Part shown: positions 27,250 to 37,072 of the stretch, piece after piece | Position numbering within the stretch: position 1 is the stretch's first letter | Layout of the letters: each line of letters begins with the position of its first letter | Assembly (NCBI RefSeq): GCF_028765545.1 | Contig: NZ_JARACP010000012.1 | Coordinates: 62,001-126,000, forward strand | DNA from: Aliivibrio sp. S4MY1 | GTDB taxonomy: Bacteria; Pseudomonadota; Gammaproteobacteria; Enterobacterales; Vibrionaceae | DNA: 64,000 bases | Direction: 5' to 3' | Program-made: the position numbers and the translations under genes | Notes under the pieces: model-generated | Database searches by the model: none | What the model saw: only the letters and a program-made list of their open reading frames with translations | Told to the model about the DNA's origin: nothing

Positions 27250-28569
27250 CTATTGATTTGCTTCTTGTTGATTGGCTTCTAATTTAGCTAATTTTTCAAT
27301 TCTGATTGTAACCGCTCGTTTGTGAGCATCAAGCCCTTCAGCTTCTGCCATTGTGACTACCGTTGAAGCTAACCCTTTTAAACCATCTGCTGTTAATTCT
27401 TGCACTGTCATACGTTTAGAGAAATCCGCAAGACCTAGGCTTGAATAGGTTCTCGTATAACCGTAAGTAGGCAATACATGGTTGGTCCCTGATGCGTAAT
27501 CCCCAGCTGATTCTGGAGAATAGTCTCCTAAGAAAATAGAACCGGCATTATCTAGCAGTGGCAATAACTCACGAGGATTTTTAGTTTGAACAATTAAGTG
27601 CTCAGGACCATAAAAGTTTGAGATTGAAACACATTGCGTTAGTGAATCAGCAATAATCAACAAACTAGAAGCGAGTGCTTGACGAGCAATATCTGAACGT
27701 GTCAGCACTTTCAATTGTCTCTCTATTGCATCAGCAACTTGATCGGCAATGATCGGAGATGGCGTAACAAGAACCACTTGTGAATCCGGACCGTGCTCAG
27801 CTTGGCTAAGGAGATCGGCAGCAATAAAATCAGGATCTGCTGTTTCATCAGCAATAACCAAAACCTCTGATGGGCCCGCAGGCATATCTATCGCAGCACC
27901 ACGGAAATCATTGGATACCTGACGCTTAGCTTCCGTTACGTATGCGTTACCTGGGCCAAAAATCTTATCCACTTTAGACACCGATTTTGTGCCATACGCC
28001 ATGGCGGCAACCGCTTGTGCCCCACCAATGTTGTACACCTCATCAATCTTACACAGTTTAGCGACATACAAAATTTCATCGGCGATTGGCGGTGGTGAAC
28101 ACAACACCACTTTTTGGCATCCGGCAATTTGTGCAGGGATGCCTAACATTAATACCGTTGATGGTAATGGCGCACTGCCGCCAGGGATATAAAGACCCAC
28201 TTTGTTGATCGGCATGGTGATTTGTTCACACACCACGCCTGGTTGAGTTTCTACTTTTATTGGTTGTGGCTTTTGTGCTTTGTGAAACTTAGAGATATTA
28301 CTATACGCTTGTTGTAGCGCCGCTTTCATCTCTTCAGATAAACGTTCACTTGCCGCATCAATCTCTGATTTAGAGACTCGAATCGAATCAGGTTTTACAC
28401 CATCAAACTTTTCGGTTAAGGCCAATACGCCAGCATCGCCCTCTTGTTTAACCGTATTAATGACACTGGTTACCGCAGCAGTAATATTTGCCCCCTCAGT
28501 AATCGCAGGGCGTTGTAGTACTGTATTTTGTTGTGAGTCACTGAGTGATTGCCAAACTAGAGTTTTCAT
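27250..28569 (-). CDS. hisD: Histidinol dehydrogenase HisD
   Basis: 439-residue zinc and NAD-dependent enzyme catalysing the final two oxidations to histidine. Family motifs visible: [65 protein letters not shown] with the catalytic zinc-site Glu/His, and GPEHLIVQ. Standard length. Five bases after hisG. Confidence 0.96.
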   Translation of the reverse strand: MKTLVWQSLSDSQQNTVLQRPAITEGANITAAVTSVINTVKQEGDAGVLALTEKFDGVKPDSIRVSKSEIDAASERLSEEMKAALQQAYSNISKFHKAQKPQPIKVETQPGVVCEQITMPINKVGLYIPGGSAPLPSTVLMLGIPAQIAGCQKVVLCSPPPIADEILYVAKLCKIDEVYNIGGAQAVAAMAYGTKSVSKVDKIFGPGNAYVTEAKRQVSNDFRGAAIDMPAGPSEVLVIADETADPDFIAADLLSQAEHGPDSQVVLVTPSPIIADQVADAIERQLKVLTRSDIARQALASSLLIIADSLTQCVSISNFYGPEHLIVQTKNPRELLPLLDNAGSIFLGDYSPESAGDYASGTNHVLPTYGYTRTYSSLGLADFSKRMTVQELTADGLKGLASTVVTMAEAEGLDAHKRAVTIRIEKLAKLEANQQEANQ

Positions 28570-28574
28570 AATGG

Positions 28575-29471
28575 TTACTCCATCATCTTCTCAATTGGCA
28601 GAACAAGAATAGAACTCGCACCCAGTGCTTTTAGCTGTTCCATTGTTTCCCAGAATAGATTTTCAGTACTTACTAGGTGAACCGCTACTTTTGCACCATC
28701 ACTTGATAGAGGAAGTACTGTTGGATCTTCTGCTCCCGGAAGTAGTGATTTAATCGCTTCTAATTTATCTGTTGGTGCGTGTAGCATGATGTACTTAGAT
28801 TCTTTTGCTTGAATACAACCTTGCATGCGTGTCAGTAACTTCTCGATTAATGCTGCTTTATCTGCATCGAACTCACCTTGACGTTGAATTAGCGTTGCTT
28901 TAGAGCGGAAAATCACTTCAGCTTCTTTTAAGCCATTGGCTTCTAGCGTTGCGCCAGTTGAAACTAAATCAGCAATCGCATCAGAAAGACCTGCGCGAGG
29001 AGCTACTTCAACAGAGCCGTTTAGAATACAGGTAGAGAATGGAATGCCTTGTTCGTCCATATAGCTTTTAAGCAGTCGAGGGTAAGTCGTTGCAATACGC
29101 TTACCAGCGAGATCTTGTGGGCCGTTGTACGTTTCATCTTTATCGATAGCGATAGATAAACGACAACCACCAAAGTCTAAGCGACGTAGAGTAGTAAATG
29201 CTGAAGGCTCATCAAGCGCTTTACGCTCTAGACGTACTTCTTCTAATTCATTTTCACCAATTACACCTAAATCAACGACACCATCCATGATTAGGCTTGG
29301 AATATCGTCATCACGAACTAACAATAAATCAATTGGCATGTTTTCAGAATGAACCACTAAGCGTTCGCCTGAGATATTAAATTTCATGCCACAGCGTTTA
29401 AATAGCTCTTGGCACTCTTTAGATAAACGACCTTTCTTTTGAATCGCGATGCGTAAACGTTGTGATGACAT
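28575..29471 (-). CDS. hisG: ATP phosphoribosyltransferase HisG (long form)
   Basis: 298-residue first enzyme of histidine synthesis, the long form with a C-terminal ACT-like histidine-binding domain (from about residue 225). Start [16 protein letters not shown] is chosen because CAAGGAAG precedes it; the longer frame would begin inside the leader. Motifs: [27 protein letters not shown]. It is the first structural gene of the operon, preceded by the attenuator. Confidence 0.96.
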   Translation of the reverse strand: MSSQRLRIAIQKKGRLSKECQELFKRCGMKFNISGERLVVHSENMPIDLLLVRDDDIPSLIMDGVVDLGVIGENELEEVRLERKALDEPSAFTTLRRLDFGGCRLSIAIDKDETYNGPQDLAGKRIATTYPRLLKSYMDEQGIPFSTCILNGSVEVAPRAGLSDAIADLVSTGATLEANGLKEAEVIFRSKATLIQRQGEFDADKAALIEKLLTRMQGCIQAKESKYIMLHAPTDKLEAIKSLLPGAEDPTVLPLSSDGAKVAVHLVSTENLFWETMEQLKALGASSILVLPIEKMME

Positions 29472-29544
29472 AATTTCTTCCTTGTAAAAATGTAATTCTA
29501 AATTTTTTGTTAACAATCAATTGCTCAATTCTTTGGTCATAAAA

Positions 29545-29582
29545 CGAAAAAACCCTCAGAAGATTTACCTTCCGAGGGTTTG
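29545..29582 (-). terminator. his operon attenuator (terminator)
   Basis: On the minus strand AACCCTC..GAGGGTTTTTT forms a GC-rich stem and T run, 60-130 bases after the His leader peptide. Upstream segments (a GGAAGG/CCTTCC pair at about 29594-29617) can form alternative pairing, as in the known attenuators of enterobacterial his operons. Stalling of ribosomes at His codons would favour read-through to hisG. Confidence 0.85.
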
Positions 29583-29645
29583 AAATTGTATTCATCGGAA
29601 GGAAATTCTAATTGCCTTCCCGGATATGCATATCCTCCCGAAAGA

Positions 29646-29693
29646 CTACTCAGGATGATGGTGATGATGAATGTTCAGACCTTGAATACGCAT
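29646..29693 (-). CDS. hisL: his operon leader peptide
   Basis: A 15-residue frame MRIQGLNIHHHHHPE with five consecutive histidines, followed by a stop and then the attenuator. The run of His codons matches the control peptides of enterobacterial and Vibrio his operons. Regulation: ribosome stalling when charged tRNA-His is low. Confidence 0.9.
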   Translation of the reverse strand: MRIQGLNIHHHHHPE

Positions 29694-29848
29694 AATTATA
29701 AACCTTTAGTAACAAATTGACTTTGTTTTTAACCTTGTAAACACATTATCAAACTGTGGTTTTATTTCAACAAAAAAGATCATATTTTTTAAAGAAAGTT
29801 AGATTCGGTTAAAATACCATTTGTACAGATCAATCGACGTGATTAAAT

Positions 29849-30460
29849 TTAGTCTTGATCAATAATCCATTTCTGGAAAGCTTTGCGGTCTGTTTTATTT
29901 ATTAGTAAGTAGTCTTTTTTTAATTGCTCTAAACTCGGTATAATTTTACCATCTTTAAGCTTTGTTGAATTAACTTGATTTACGTCACTCTCACCTACTG
30001 CAAAAGATACATTTTGAGCTTTATTGTACTTTGTTAGCATTGTCTCCAGATCATAATAAGGCATAAAGCCCTCTTCTGGTGGCAACTTCGCTTGTGTATA
30101 AGAAACTACTGAACCTTCTGAGTTAGTAATTGCCCACATTGGATTACTTTTAAACTCTAGTCTTGCCTGCTCATAACTGTAAACTTTAGGCGCCTTTATT
30201 GTAATGTCTGATTCATTAACATTAAAAGTTACAACATAAGGAGCTGAATCAAATACCTTTTTACTGTTTCCCGTTCCTACTTTTTCATTATATCTCAGTA
30301 ATAATTGTACGGTTGTTGCTTCTACATTAACGATTTCTCTTTTTTCTTCATTCTTAACACCATTAATGAATAATACCTCTATTCCAGTCGATGGAATCAA
30401 GGTTGCAGCTTGTACTGCCGATACAAAAAAAGAACTTACTATCATTACTTTGGTTTTCAT
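29849..30460 (-). CDS. DUF2057 (UPF0319/YccT-like) exported protein, copy 1
   Basis: 203-residue exported protein with a signal peptide ending around VQAA (residue 19). It starts the mature part with TLIPSTGIEVLFINGV, the family opening. Contains MPYYDLETML and a C-terminal KAFQKWIIDQD. DUF2057 members include E. coli YccT (CsgI), a periplasmic inhibitor of curli assembly. It is downstream of a porin and behind a terminator. The second DUF2057 copy (31943) is a close paralogue. Confidence 0.75.
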   Translation of the reverse strand: MKTKVMIVSSFFVSAVQAATLIPSTGIEVLFINGVKNEEKREIVNVEATTVQLLLRYNEKVGTGNSKKVFDSAPYVVTFNVNESDITIKAPKVYSYEQARLEFKSNPMWAITNSEGSVVSYTQAKLPPEEGFMPYYDLETMLTKYNKAQNVSFAVGESDVNQVNSTKLKDGKIIPSLEQLKKDYLLINKTDRKAFQKWIIDQD

Positions 30461-30481
30461 TTTTATTCCTTTTCTTACCTA

Positions 30482-30513
30482 AAAAAAAACCACCCTACAA
30501 GTAGAGTGGTTTT
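30482..30513 (-). terminator. Terminator after porin 1
   Basis: AAAACCAC-CTAC/GTAG-GTGGTTTT stem with T tract on the minus strand, between porin 1 (stop at 30536) and the DUF2057 gene. Expression of the latter may depend on read-through or its own promoter. Confidence 0.75.
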
Positions 30514-30535
30514 ATTATATCTTAATTAACTAAGA

Positions 30536-31459
30536 TTAGAATTCAGCTTTAACACCGATAGCTAGACCTGTCTCGCTGTCTTTAACATCGTTGCCACCAA
30601 CTTCAACATACGCAGTTGTGTTTGGTGCAAGTGGGTAACCAGCATTCACGTACCAAGTATTTAAGTCTTCAACAGTTTTATCATCAGAAGATGAGAAGCT
30701 GTAACCAGCTGCTAGAGCAATAACATCTAATTGGTATTCAGCAGCAAGAGCTACTGTATTAGCTGTTTCTTTGTCGAAATCCATAGAGTAGTAAGCAGCT
30801 GCTAGGTTTAGATTTTCAACACCAGCATAACGAACTTCTGCACCTAAAAGAGTTTCAGTTTCTTTAGTATCAGTTTCTGTTGTTCCACCAAGAACCGTGA
30901 AATCGAAATCAGCTACGCGGTAACCAATACGTGTGTCTAGGAAAACTGAATTTGTACCAATAGCTGTATTTGTGCCCGCTTTGTCTTGAGCCATTGCTAC
31001 TGTTGCGTAGAAGCTGCCAGTATCGATATCGTAACGAACCGCTTCAGGTAGACAGAAATTACCATCACTAGCACCTTGGAAGAATGTTGTAATACCGTAT
31101 TGGTAATCAGCACCGATACCAGCATCATCAAGAGAAGTACATAGTTTACCAACTTTAAGAGAACCCATAGTCTCTGTGTATAGAGCTACGTATGTATCAC
31201 CTACATTTTGGCCTGTATCTTCGATTTGGAAGAATGCACCAAATTGAACACTGTCAGTCATCGCATAACGAACGTCAAACTTAACGTCTGCGTCTTGGAT
31301 TTCTTGTTGGAACTCACTGTCTTTTTCTAGACCTTGCATGTAAACAACTTCGATGTCACCACCCATGTCTACAGTTACGCCATCTTGGTTGTAAAGTTCA
31401 AACGCTTGAGCTGAACCAGCTGCAGCAAGTACTGATAGTGCTAAAAGAGTCTTTTTCAT
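30536..31459 (-). CDS. Outer-membrane porin, copy 1
   Basis: 307-residue trimeric-type Gram-negative porin with signal peptide (MKKTLLALSVLAAAGSAQA, cut before FELY). The mature barrel starts FELYNQDGVTVDMGGDIEVV and ends in a terminal F (AIGVKAEF), as required for BAM recognition. Alternating aromatic strands run through the length; a cysteine pair (GKLCTS, GNFCLP) may form a loop disulfide. It is near 60% similar to porin copy 2 by eye. Belongs to the OmpL/OmpH-like group of Vibrio porins rather than OmpU. Confidence 0.85.
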   Translation of the reverse strand: MKKTLLALSVLAAAGSAQAFELYNQDGVTVDMGGDIEVVYMQGLEKDSEFQQEIQDADVKFDVRYAMTDSVQFGAFFQIEDTGQNVGDTYVALYTETMGSLKVGKLCTSLDDAGIGADYQYGITTFFQGASDGNFCLPEAVRYDIDTGSFYATVAMAQDKAGTNTAIGTNSVFLDTRIGYRVADFDFTVLGGTTETDTKETETLLGAEVRYAGVENLNLAAAYYSMDFDKETANTVALAAEYQLDVIALAAGYSFSSSDDKTVEDLNTWYVNAGYPLAPNTTAYVEVGGNDVKDSETGLAIGVKAEF

Positions 31460-31494
31460 AATATTAAGTCCACTGCCTTTTCTTAGAAAGATTT

Positions 31495-31509
31495 GGAAAT
31501 CCGATTTCC
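31495..31509 (-). promoter_or_regulatory. Porin leader hairpin, copy 1
   Basis: GGAAATC/GATTTCC in the 5' leader, conserved in porin 2 at 33605-33619 within a shared stretch of about 45 bases reaching to the ribosome binding site. Likely post-transcriptional control, for instance small RNA or RNA-protein contact. Confidence 0.5.
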
Positions 31510-31866
31510 GGTTCCTTTTATTTTAGAAACGCTACAGCTGCATCTAACGTGCGACTTGTTAGCGTCTCTGTTTCTGGACGCTACTTTGCTAAAGATTCCT
31601 CATTGTGTCAACGCGCAAAGTCAAGGAAAGTAAAAAATAATAAAGAGATGAAATACAGTAAGTTATCAATAAAAACATAAAAGCGTGATCGAGTTCAAAT
31701 TGGAAAACATAAATTTACATAAATACTCACACAAACAAAAACACAAACACCAGAGTTAAGTGCATGTAACTAAAGGGTGTAAAATATAAATAAAACTAAA
31801 CGAACAGTAACTGTGCAAGACTGAGTTTTAACATTTATAAATAGAAATAGAGACAAGATGTGAGGT

Positions 31867-31912
31867 AAAAAAAAGTGCTTATTCCACTAATTTTTTTCAA
31901 TTAGCGGAATAA
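31867..31912 (-). terminator. Terminator after DUF2057 copy 2
   Basis: TTATTCC-CTAATT/AATTAG-GGAATAA stem followed by a T run (GCACTTTTTTTT on the minus strand). Confidence 0.75.
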
Positions 31913-31942
31913 AAAGACAGATTTTGTAAGAAAGACTAAAAA

Positions 31943-32563
31943 TTAATTGTGATCAATGATCCATTTTTGGAAGGCCTTGCGCTCTTCCTTAGACGCTTTT
32001 GTGTACCACGCTTGAAGCTGTTCAAGGTTTGAAACCTTATTATTTACTGTGTTTCGATTACTTTCTATTGTTTCTGCACTTGCTACTAATGTTGCAGCAG
32101 AACCAAAAACAATGCCTTTTTCTTTATTATATTTTTGAAGCATAGTTTCAAGATCATAATATGGCATAAAACCTTCAGCTGGCTTTAGTATTTCTTGTTT
32201 GTATGGGATCTCTTCGTTTCTTGAGTCTAAGATTATCCACTTAGGTTGTGATTTAAATTCTTTTTTTGCTTGTTCATAGCTATAAGTTTTAGGACTTTTA
32301 ACTACAAGACCTGATTCAGGTATATTTAACGATACAATAAATGGCGCAGAATCAAATACTTTTGCTGAATTTCCTTTTCCAACCTTTTGATTATAGCGAA
32401 GTACTAATTGTGTATTAATAGCATCGACTTCTATTGTTTCTCGTTTTTCTTCCGTTTTAACTCCGTTAACAAATAAGATCTCTACTCCTTTTTTTGGAGT
32501 CAACGTTGCTGCTTGAGTAGAAGACGCAAGCACTAAACTTAAAAGTACTAATTTTATTTTCAT
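31943..32563 (-). CDS. DUF2057 (UPF0319/YccT-like) exported protein, copy 2
   Basis: 206-residue paralogue of the protein at 29849. The ATG at 32563 is chosen because GGAG precedes it; a signal peptide ends at STQAA. The mature part begins TLTPKKGVEILFVNGV, and shares MPYYDLETML and KAFQKWIIDHN with copy 1. It is downstream of the second porin, so the porin-DUF2057 pair is duplicated. Function presumably periplasmic or at the outer membrane; unknown. Confidence 0.75.
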   Translation of the reverse strand: MKIKLVLLSLVLASSTQAATLTPKKGVEILFVNGVKTEEKRETIEVDAINTQLVLRYNQKVGKGNSAKVFDSAPFIVSLNIPESGLVVKSPKTYSYEQAKKEFKSQPKWIILDSRNEEIPYKQEILKPAEGFMPYYDLETMLQKYNKEKGIVFGSAATLVASAETIESNRNTVNNKVSNLEQLQAWYTKASKEERKAFQKWIIDHN

Positions 32564-32587
32564 ATAAGCTCCAATTATTTTATCCAT

Positions 32588-32616
32588 AAAAAAACCACCC
32601 TAGAAAGAGTGGTTCA
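32588..32616 (-). terminator. Terminator after porin 2
   Basis: AACCAC-CTA/AG-GTGGTT stem with T residues on the minus strand, in the same position as the one after porin 1. Confidence 0.7.
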
Positions 32617-32639
32617 AAGTATATCTTACTTAACTAAGA

Positions 32640-33575
32640 TTAGAATGCAGCTTTAACGCCGATAGCAAAGCCAGTTTGGTTATTATCTGCATTATCTCCA
32701 CCTACTTCTGCATAAGCAGTTGTGTTCGGTGCAATTGGGTAACCAGCATTTACATACCAAGTGCTGAAATCATCTTCACCTGATACATCAAAGCTTGAAT
32801 TACTAAAACCAGCCGCTAATGCAACAACATCTAATTGATAAGTTGCAGCTAGAGCAATAGTCGAAGTAACAACTGATTCGTTATCCATTGAGTAATATGC
32901 TGCTGCTAAACCTAGGTTTTCTACACCGTTATAAGCTGCTTGTACAGACCAAAGAGTCTCATCATGCTTAGTGCTACCAACAACATCACCGCCTACTTCG
33001 CCTAAACCAACCAGAGCTGTAAAGTCAAAGTCAGCCACACGGTAACCTACTTTACCATCAAAGTAAGTTGAATCATTATTTAGGCCTGTATTACCATTTT
33101 TATCTTGAGCAATTGCTGCTGCTGCATAAAAATTTTCTTTATCAATATCCCAACGAACTGCTTCATCTACACAGTACATGTCTTCGCCATCGAAGAATGT
33201 TTTAATACCAAATTGGTAATCCGAACCGATGCCAGCATCATCAAGAACAGTACAAGTACGGCCGACTTTAATTGAACCAATAGTATCAGAGTAAAGCGCT
33301 ACGTATGCATCACCTTCATTCGTACCAGTATCTTGAAGCTCAAAGAAACCACCGAATTGTAGGCTGTCGTTAATAGCATAACGAACATCAAATTTTACGT
33401 CAGCATCTTGAATTTCTTGTTGAAACTCATCGCCATCACTAGTGCCTTGCTTATAAACAACTTCAATGTCGCCGCCCATGTCAACAGTTACGCCATCTTG
33501 GCTATAAATTTCAAATGCTTGTGCTGAACCAGCTGATGCTGCTAGAACTGATAATGCTACTAGAGTCTTTTTCAT
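32640..33575 (-). CDS. Outer-membrane porin, copy 2
   Basis: 311-residue porin, paralogue of copy 1. Signal MKKTLVALSVLAASAGSAQA, mature start FEIYSQDGVTVDMGGDIEVV, same central motif FDVRYAI(N)DSLQFGGFF, and terminal F (AIGVKAAF). Loop regions differ from copy 1, so the two probably select different solutes or avoid different phages. Long untranslated leader conserved with copy 1. Confidence 0.85.
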   Translation of the reverse strand: MKKTLVALSVLAASAGSAQAFEIYSQDGVTVDMGGDIEVVYKQGTSDGDEFQQEIQDADVKFDVRYAINDSLQFGGFFELQDTGTNEGDAYVALYSDTIGSIKVGRTCTVLDDAGIGSDYQFGIKTFFDGEDMYCVDEAVRWDIDKENFYAAAAIAQDKNGNTGLNNDSTYFDGKVGYRVADFDFTALVGLGEVGGDVVGSTKHDETLWSVQAAYNGVENLGLAAAYYSMDNESVVTSTIALAATYQLDVVALAAGFSNSSFDVSGEDDFSTWYVNAGYPIAPNTTAYAEVGGDNADNNQTGFAIGVKAAF

Positions 33576-34102
33576 AATAATCCACTGCCTTTTCTTAAAG
33601 ATTTGGAAATCCGATTTCCGGTTCCATGTATTTATGTAATTTTATTCTTCACTGACCAGCACATCTAACTGTGTGATTAATCAGCGCTTCTGAATGTCGA
33701 GTGCTACTTTGCAAAATCTTTCCTTCCATGTCAACGATGCATGTAAATTTAACTCAAAAAATATAAATCAAATGAAAACAATAAGTTACACTAATTGACG
33801 AGTATTTTAGACACACAACACACATTAAAATGAAAGTTTAAGTAAATATTTATTTCTTATCGTAAAAGAATTTAATTCTTAAATATAGGAATAATTAGTG
33901 GGTATGCAGAGTAAAAAACTAACAAATGAAGATAAACAACAATAATCACAAATCTAAAAATTAACATTTAGAGCGTTAATATAAGTTCATCTTATTTTCG
34001 TGACGTGTATCTCGATTTAAATACATAAGAATGCATTCTTTGCAGGAGATCACATTAGATAACGCGTGCTACAATAGTTTTTTATCTTCACTAGAGCTCA
34101 TC
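33576..34102. promoter_or_regulatory. Divergent region between porin 2 and dinG
   Basis: 530 bp without a gene. It includes the porin 2 leader with GGAAATCCGATTTCC at 33605-33619 and AT-rich promoter DNA, then the dinG promoter. No LexA box (CTGT-N8-ACAG) is seen upstream of dinG, although DinG is damage-inducible in E. coli. Confidence 0.5.
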
Positions 34103-36187
34103 ATGCTGAACAAAGCTGTTACTGATTGCATTCGCGAAAGCTATAAAACACTACAAGATCAATTACCAAGTTTCATACCTCGCCGTGCACAGAACTATTT
34201 AGTAGCAGAAATCGCTAAATCACTTGCAGGTGAATACAGTGATACACATCGCATGATTGTGGCAGAAGCAGGGACAGGCATTGGCAAATCCTTAGCTTAC
34301 CTACTAAGTGCAATTCCCTTTGCCAAACTGAACAATAAGAAAGTGGTCATTTCTACGGCAACCGTTGCCTTACAGGAACAACTCGCTCATAAAGACTTGC
34401 CTTTTTATCGCCGTATCTCACCACTTCCCTTCTCTTTTATTATTGCAAAAGGAAGACAGCGTTACTGCTGTAGCCATAAACTGGCTCTATTGGTAGAAAC
34501 GAATCACGAAGAAGATAAACAGACAACTTTGTTTACAGAAAAACCTAAAAAGAAAGATTTAGATCTTTTGAGAAGAATGTATAAAGCACATTCTGAAGGT
34601 AAATGGGATGGTGACATCGACAGTTGGCCAACAACAATACCTTCTTCTATCTGGCAAAATGTTGTCTCTGATAAATACAGCTGCCATAACGGTTTACCAA
34701 TGCATCGAGAGTGCCCTTTTCAGAAAGCACGAGAGCATCTGGATAAAGCGGATGTAGTGATCGCAAATCACAGTCTTGTGATGGCCGATATCGACTTGGG
34801 TGGTGGAGTGGTACTTTCTGAGCCAGAGCAAACCATCTATATATTCGATGAAGCCCATCACTTGCCTAACGTAGCACGTGAACACTCTTCTGCTGCTGCA
34901 AGTTTAAAAGGCACAGCTTCTTGGCTAGAGTCATTAAATAAATCGGTCAGTAAATTTTGTAATCTTGCCGATCAGAAGCGAGTGAATCGCTTTCAAAATA
35001 CTTTGCATGAAAATCTACAAGAACTTATCCCCTCTTTAAATCAGCTAAGTAAACAGTTTGATCCAACACTCTTTAATGATGATGGTATTTATCGTTTCGA
35101 GCACGGTGAAATTCCAACTTGGCTCGCTGAACAGGCAAAAGAGTTAAAAGAGGTGTCAACCAAAGCAAATCAAGCATTAGCCAAGATCAGTGATTTAATA
35201 TCCGAACGAATGAAAGACGGAGAACTAGCACCAAGAATGGCAGAGCCTGCATTAGCAGAGATGGGGTTTTATCTACAACGGTTAGAAAACTTAGCTCAAG
35301 TCTGGTTCTTAATGGCAAAGCCTAACAGCGATAAAGGCGCACCACTCGCTCGTTGGCTAGAGAAAAGTAAAGACAGAGAAAGTGACACTGTCATTAATGT
35401 ATCTCCGCTGGAAGTCGGTTGGCAATTGGAACAAAATCTTTGGAGTCGCGCTGCTGGTGCTGTTATTGTTTCAGCAACTATGCGCGCGCTTAATAGTTAT
35501 TCATTCTTCTGTAAACAAGCAGGGATTTCAGAGAGACCAGAAGATGGCGTTCGTTTTCTCTCTTTAGCTTCTCCGTTTAATTATCAAGAAAATGCACAAT
35601 TGGTTATTCCAAAACTGCCAATGGAGCCTTCTGCTCCCGGTTTTACGGATTTATTAATTGAAGAGTTACCTTTTTATCTTGCTGATCAAACCTCAAGCTT
35701 AGTTTTGTTCTCTTCTTATTGGCAAATGAACAAAGTCGCAGAAGGCATTGAAAAAATAACCAAAAAACACGGTTGGAGTTTATTGATTCAAGGGCAAGAG
35801 TCTCGTCAAGAGATCTTAAAAAAGCATAAAAAGCTTTGTGAGGAAAATAAAATCAGCATCTTATTTGGTACAGGAAGTTTTTCTGAAGGCTTAGATTTAC
35901 CCGGAGACCTACTAACCAATTTAATCATAACTAAGATCCCATTTGGTGTTCCTACTTCACCGGTAGAAGAAGCACATTCTGAATATATTGAAAGCCGAGG
36001 TGGCAATCCATTTATGCAGATTAGTGTTCCAGAAGCGAGTAAAAAATTGATCCAATCGGTTGGACGATTACTGCGTAAAGAAGAAGATTCTGGTAGAGTT
36101 GTGCTGTTTGATCGCCGCGTTATAACTAAACGTTATGGCAAAGCGCTTTTAGATGCATTACCTCCTTTTAAGAGAGTGATAGAGTAA
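34103..36187 (+). CDS. dinG: ATP-dependent DNA helicase DinG
   Basis: 694-residue superfamily 2 (XPD-like) helicase acting 5' to 3' on DNA and R-loops. Walker A is AEAGTGIGKSLAYLL near residue 50; the iron-sulfur cysteines are in RQRYCC and downstream Cys residues (NGLPMHRECPF); the DEAH box is IYIFDEAHHLPN; motif VI is SVGRLLRKEEDSGRV. Start MLNKAVTDCIRESY aligns with E. coli DinG; the longer frame adds unrelated residues. Normal length. Confidence 0.92.
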   Translation: MLNKAVTDCIRESYKTLQDQLPSFIPRRAQNYLVAEIAKSLAGEYSDTHRMIVAEAGTGIGKSLAYLLSAIPFAKLNNKKVVISTATVALQEQLAHKDLPFYRRISPLPFSFIIAKGRQRYCCSHKLALLVETNHEEDKQTTLFTEKPKKKDLDLLRRMYKAHSEGKWDGDIDSWPTTIPSSIWQNVVSDKYSCHNGLPMHRECPFQKAREHLDKADVVIANHSLVMADIDLGGGVVLSEPEQTIYIFDEAHHLPNVAREHSSAAASLKGTASWLESLNKSVSKFCNLADQKRVNRFQNTLHENLQELIPSLNQLSKQFDPTLFNDDGIYRFEHGEIPTWLAEQAKELKEVSTKANQALAKISDLISERMKDGELAPRMAEPALAEMGFYLQRLENLAQVWFLMAKPNSDKGAPLARWLEKSKDRESDTVINVSPLEVGWQLEQNLWSRAAGAVIVSATMRALNSYSFFCKQAGISERPEDGVRFLSLASPFNYQENAQLVIPKLPMEPSAPGFTDLLIEELPFYLADQTSSLVLFSSYWQMNKVAEGIEKITKKHGWSLLIQGQESRQEILKKHKKLCEENKISILFGTGSFSEGLDLPGDLLTNLIITKIPFGVPTSPVEEAHSEYIESRGGNPFMQISVPEASKKLIQSVGRLLRKEEDSGRVVLFDRRVITKRYGKALLDALPPFKRVIE

Positions 36188-36287
36188 AGGTTCTTCTTTT
36201 TACTTAAACTGTATTTTTACCTGTTACTGCTAACGATTGTCGCCAATTGAACGGCGACTCTACCTATACTTATAATTAAGAGTTTAT

Positions 36288-37058
36288 ATGGAATTTCTTG
36301 AACCAAGTACCCTGCTTATTTTAGGGTTGGTTGCTTTTATTGCTGGATTTATCGATGCGGTTGCAGGCGGTGGCGGAATGCTAACCGTACCTGCGTTATT
36401 ATCCATTGGATTACCACCACACATTGCTTTAGGTACTAACAAACTGGCCGCTACGTTTGCCTCATCAACAGCCGCACTTACCTATTTCAAAAAAAAATTA
36501 TTTGACCCCAACTTTTGGAAGGCTTCTTTTATCGCCACACTATTTGGGGCAACCTTTGGCACCCTGTTAGTTAACTATATTTCTACAGAGTGGTTAGAAA
36601 AAGGCTTACCTCTTATTATCTTAGCTGCCGCCTTATATACTATTTGGCCTAAAAGCGTCACATCAGAACAAAACCAATTACCTGAAAAAACACCCACATT
36701 AAAAAAACAACAAATCATTCAAGGCTTAACTCTTGGATTTTATGATGGCGTTGCTGGCCCTGGTACTGGAGCATTTTGGACAGTCAGCAGCATGGCTATG
36801 TATCGTCTCAATATATTACTTGCTTCTGGTTTAGCCAAAGCAATGAACTTTACCAGTAATATAACCTCATTAATCACGTTTGCTTTCCTTGGGCATATTA
36901 ATTGGGCCCTCGGATTAACTATGGGGGGGTGTTTAATGGTTGGCGCTTTTATTGGTGCTCATTCAGCTATTCGATTTGGTTCTAAATTTATTCGCCCTGT
37001 TTTTGTAACTGTTGTCTGTATCTTAGCGGCTAAACTTGCGCTGGATGCATGGTTCTAA
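36288..37058 (+). CDS. yfcA: TSUP-family transporter, YfcA-like
   Basis: 256-residue polytopic membrane protein of the TauE/SafE (TSUP) family, putative anion or sulfonate exporter. About eight helices; the family GGGGMLTVPALLSIGLPPHIALGTNKL motif (inverted repeat glycine-rich) is at residues 27-53 and the second half repeats it (DGVAGPGTGAFWTVSS, ASGLAKAMNFTSN). Substrate unknown. Short gap to priC. Confidence 0.85.
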   Translation: MEFLEPSTLLILGLVAFIAGFIDAVAGGGGMLTVPALLSIGLPPHIALGTNKLAATFASSTAALTYFKKKLFDPNFWKASFIATLFGATFGTLLVNYISTEWLEKGLPLIILAAALYTIWPKSVTSEQNQLPEKTPTLKKQQIIQGLTLGFYDGVAGPGTGAFWTVSSMAMYRLNILLASGLAKAMNFTSNITSLITFAFLGHINWALGLTMGGCLMVGAFIGAHSAIRFGSKFIRPVFVTVVCILAAKLALDAWF

Positions 37059-37072
37059 ATTGAGAGGATACA

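Larger units (their letters stand above)
31460..31942. promoter_or_regulatory. Porin 1 leader and promoter region, ends in the DUF2057 copy 2 terminator
   Basis: Non-coding. The first 60 bases before the porin start carry the conserved leader with GGAAATCCGATTTCC (31495-31509), identical to porin 2. The distal part is AT-rich and holds the promoter, which I cannot pinpoint. At 31867-31912 is the terminator of the gene at 31943. Confidence 0.6.

Noticed and set aside
33576-34102. LexA box upstream of dinG
   Set aside because: No CTGT-N8-ACAG or close match could be found.
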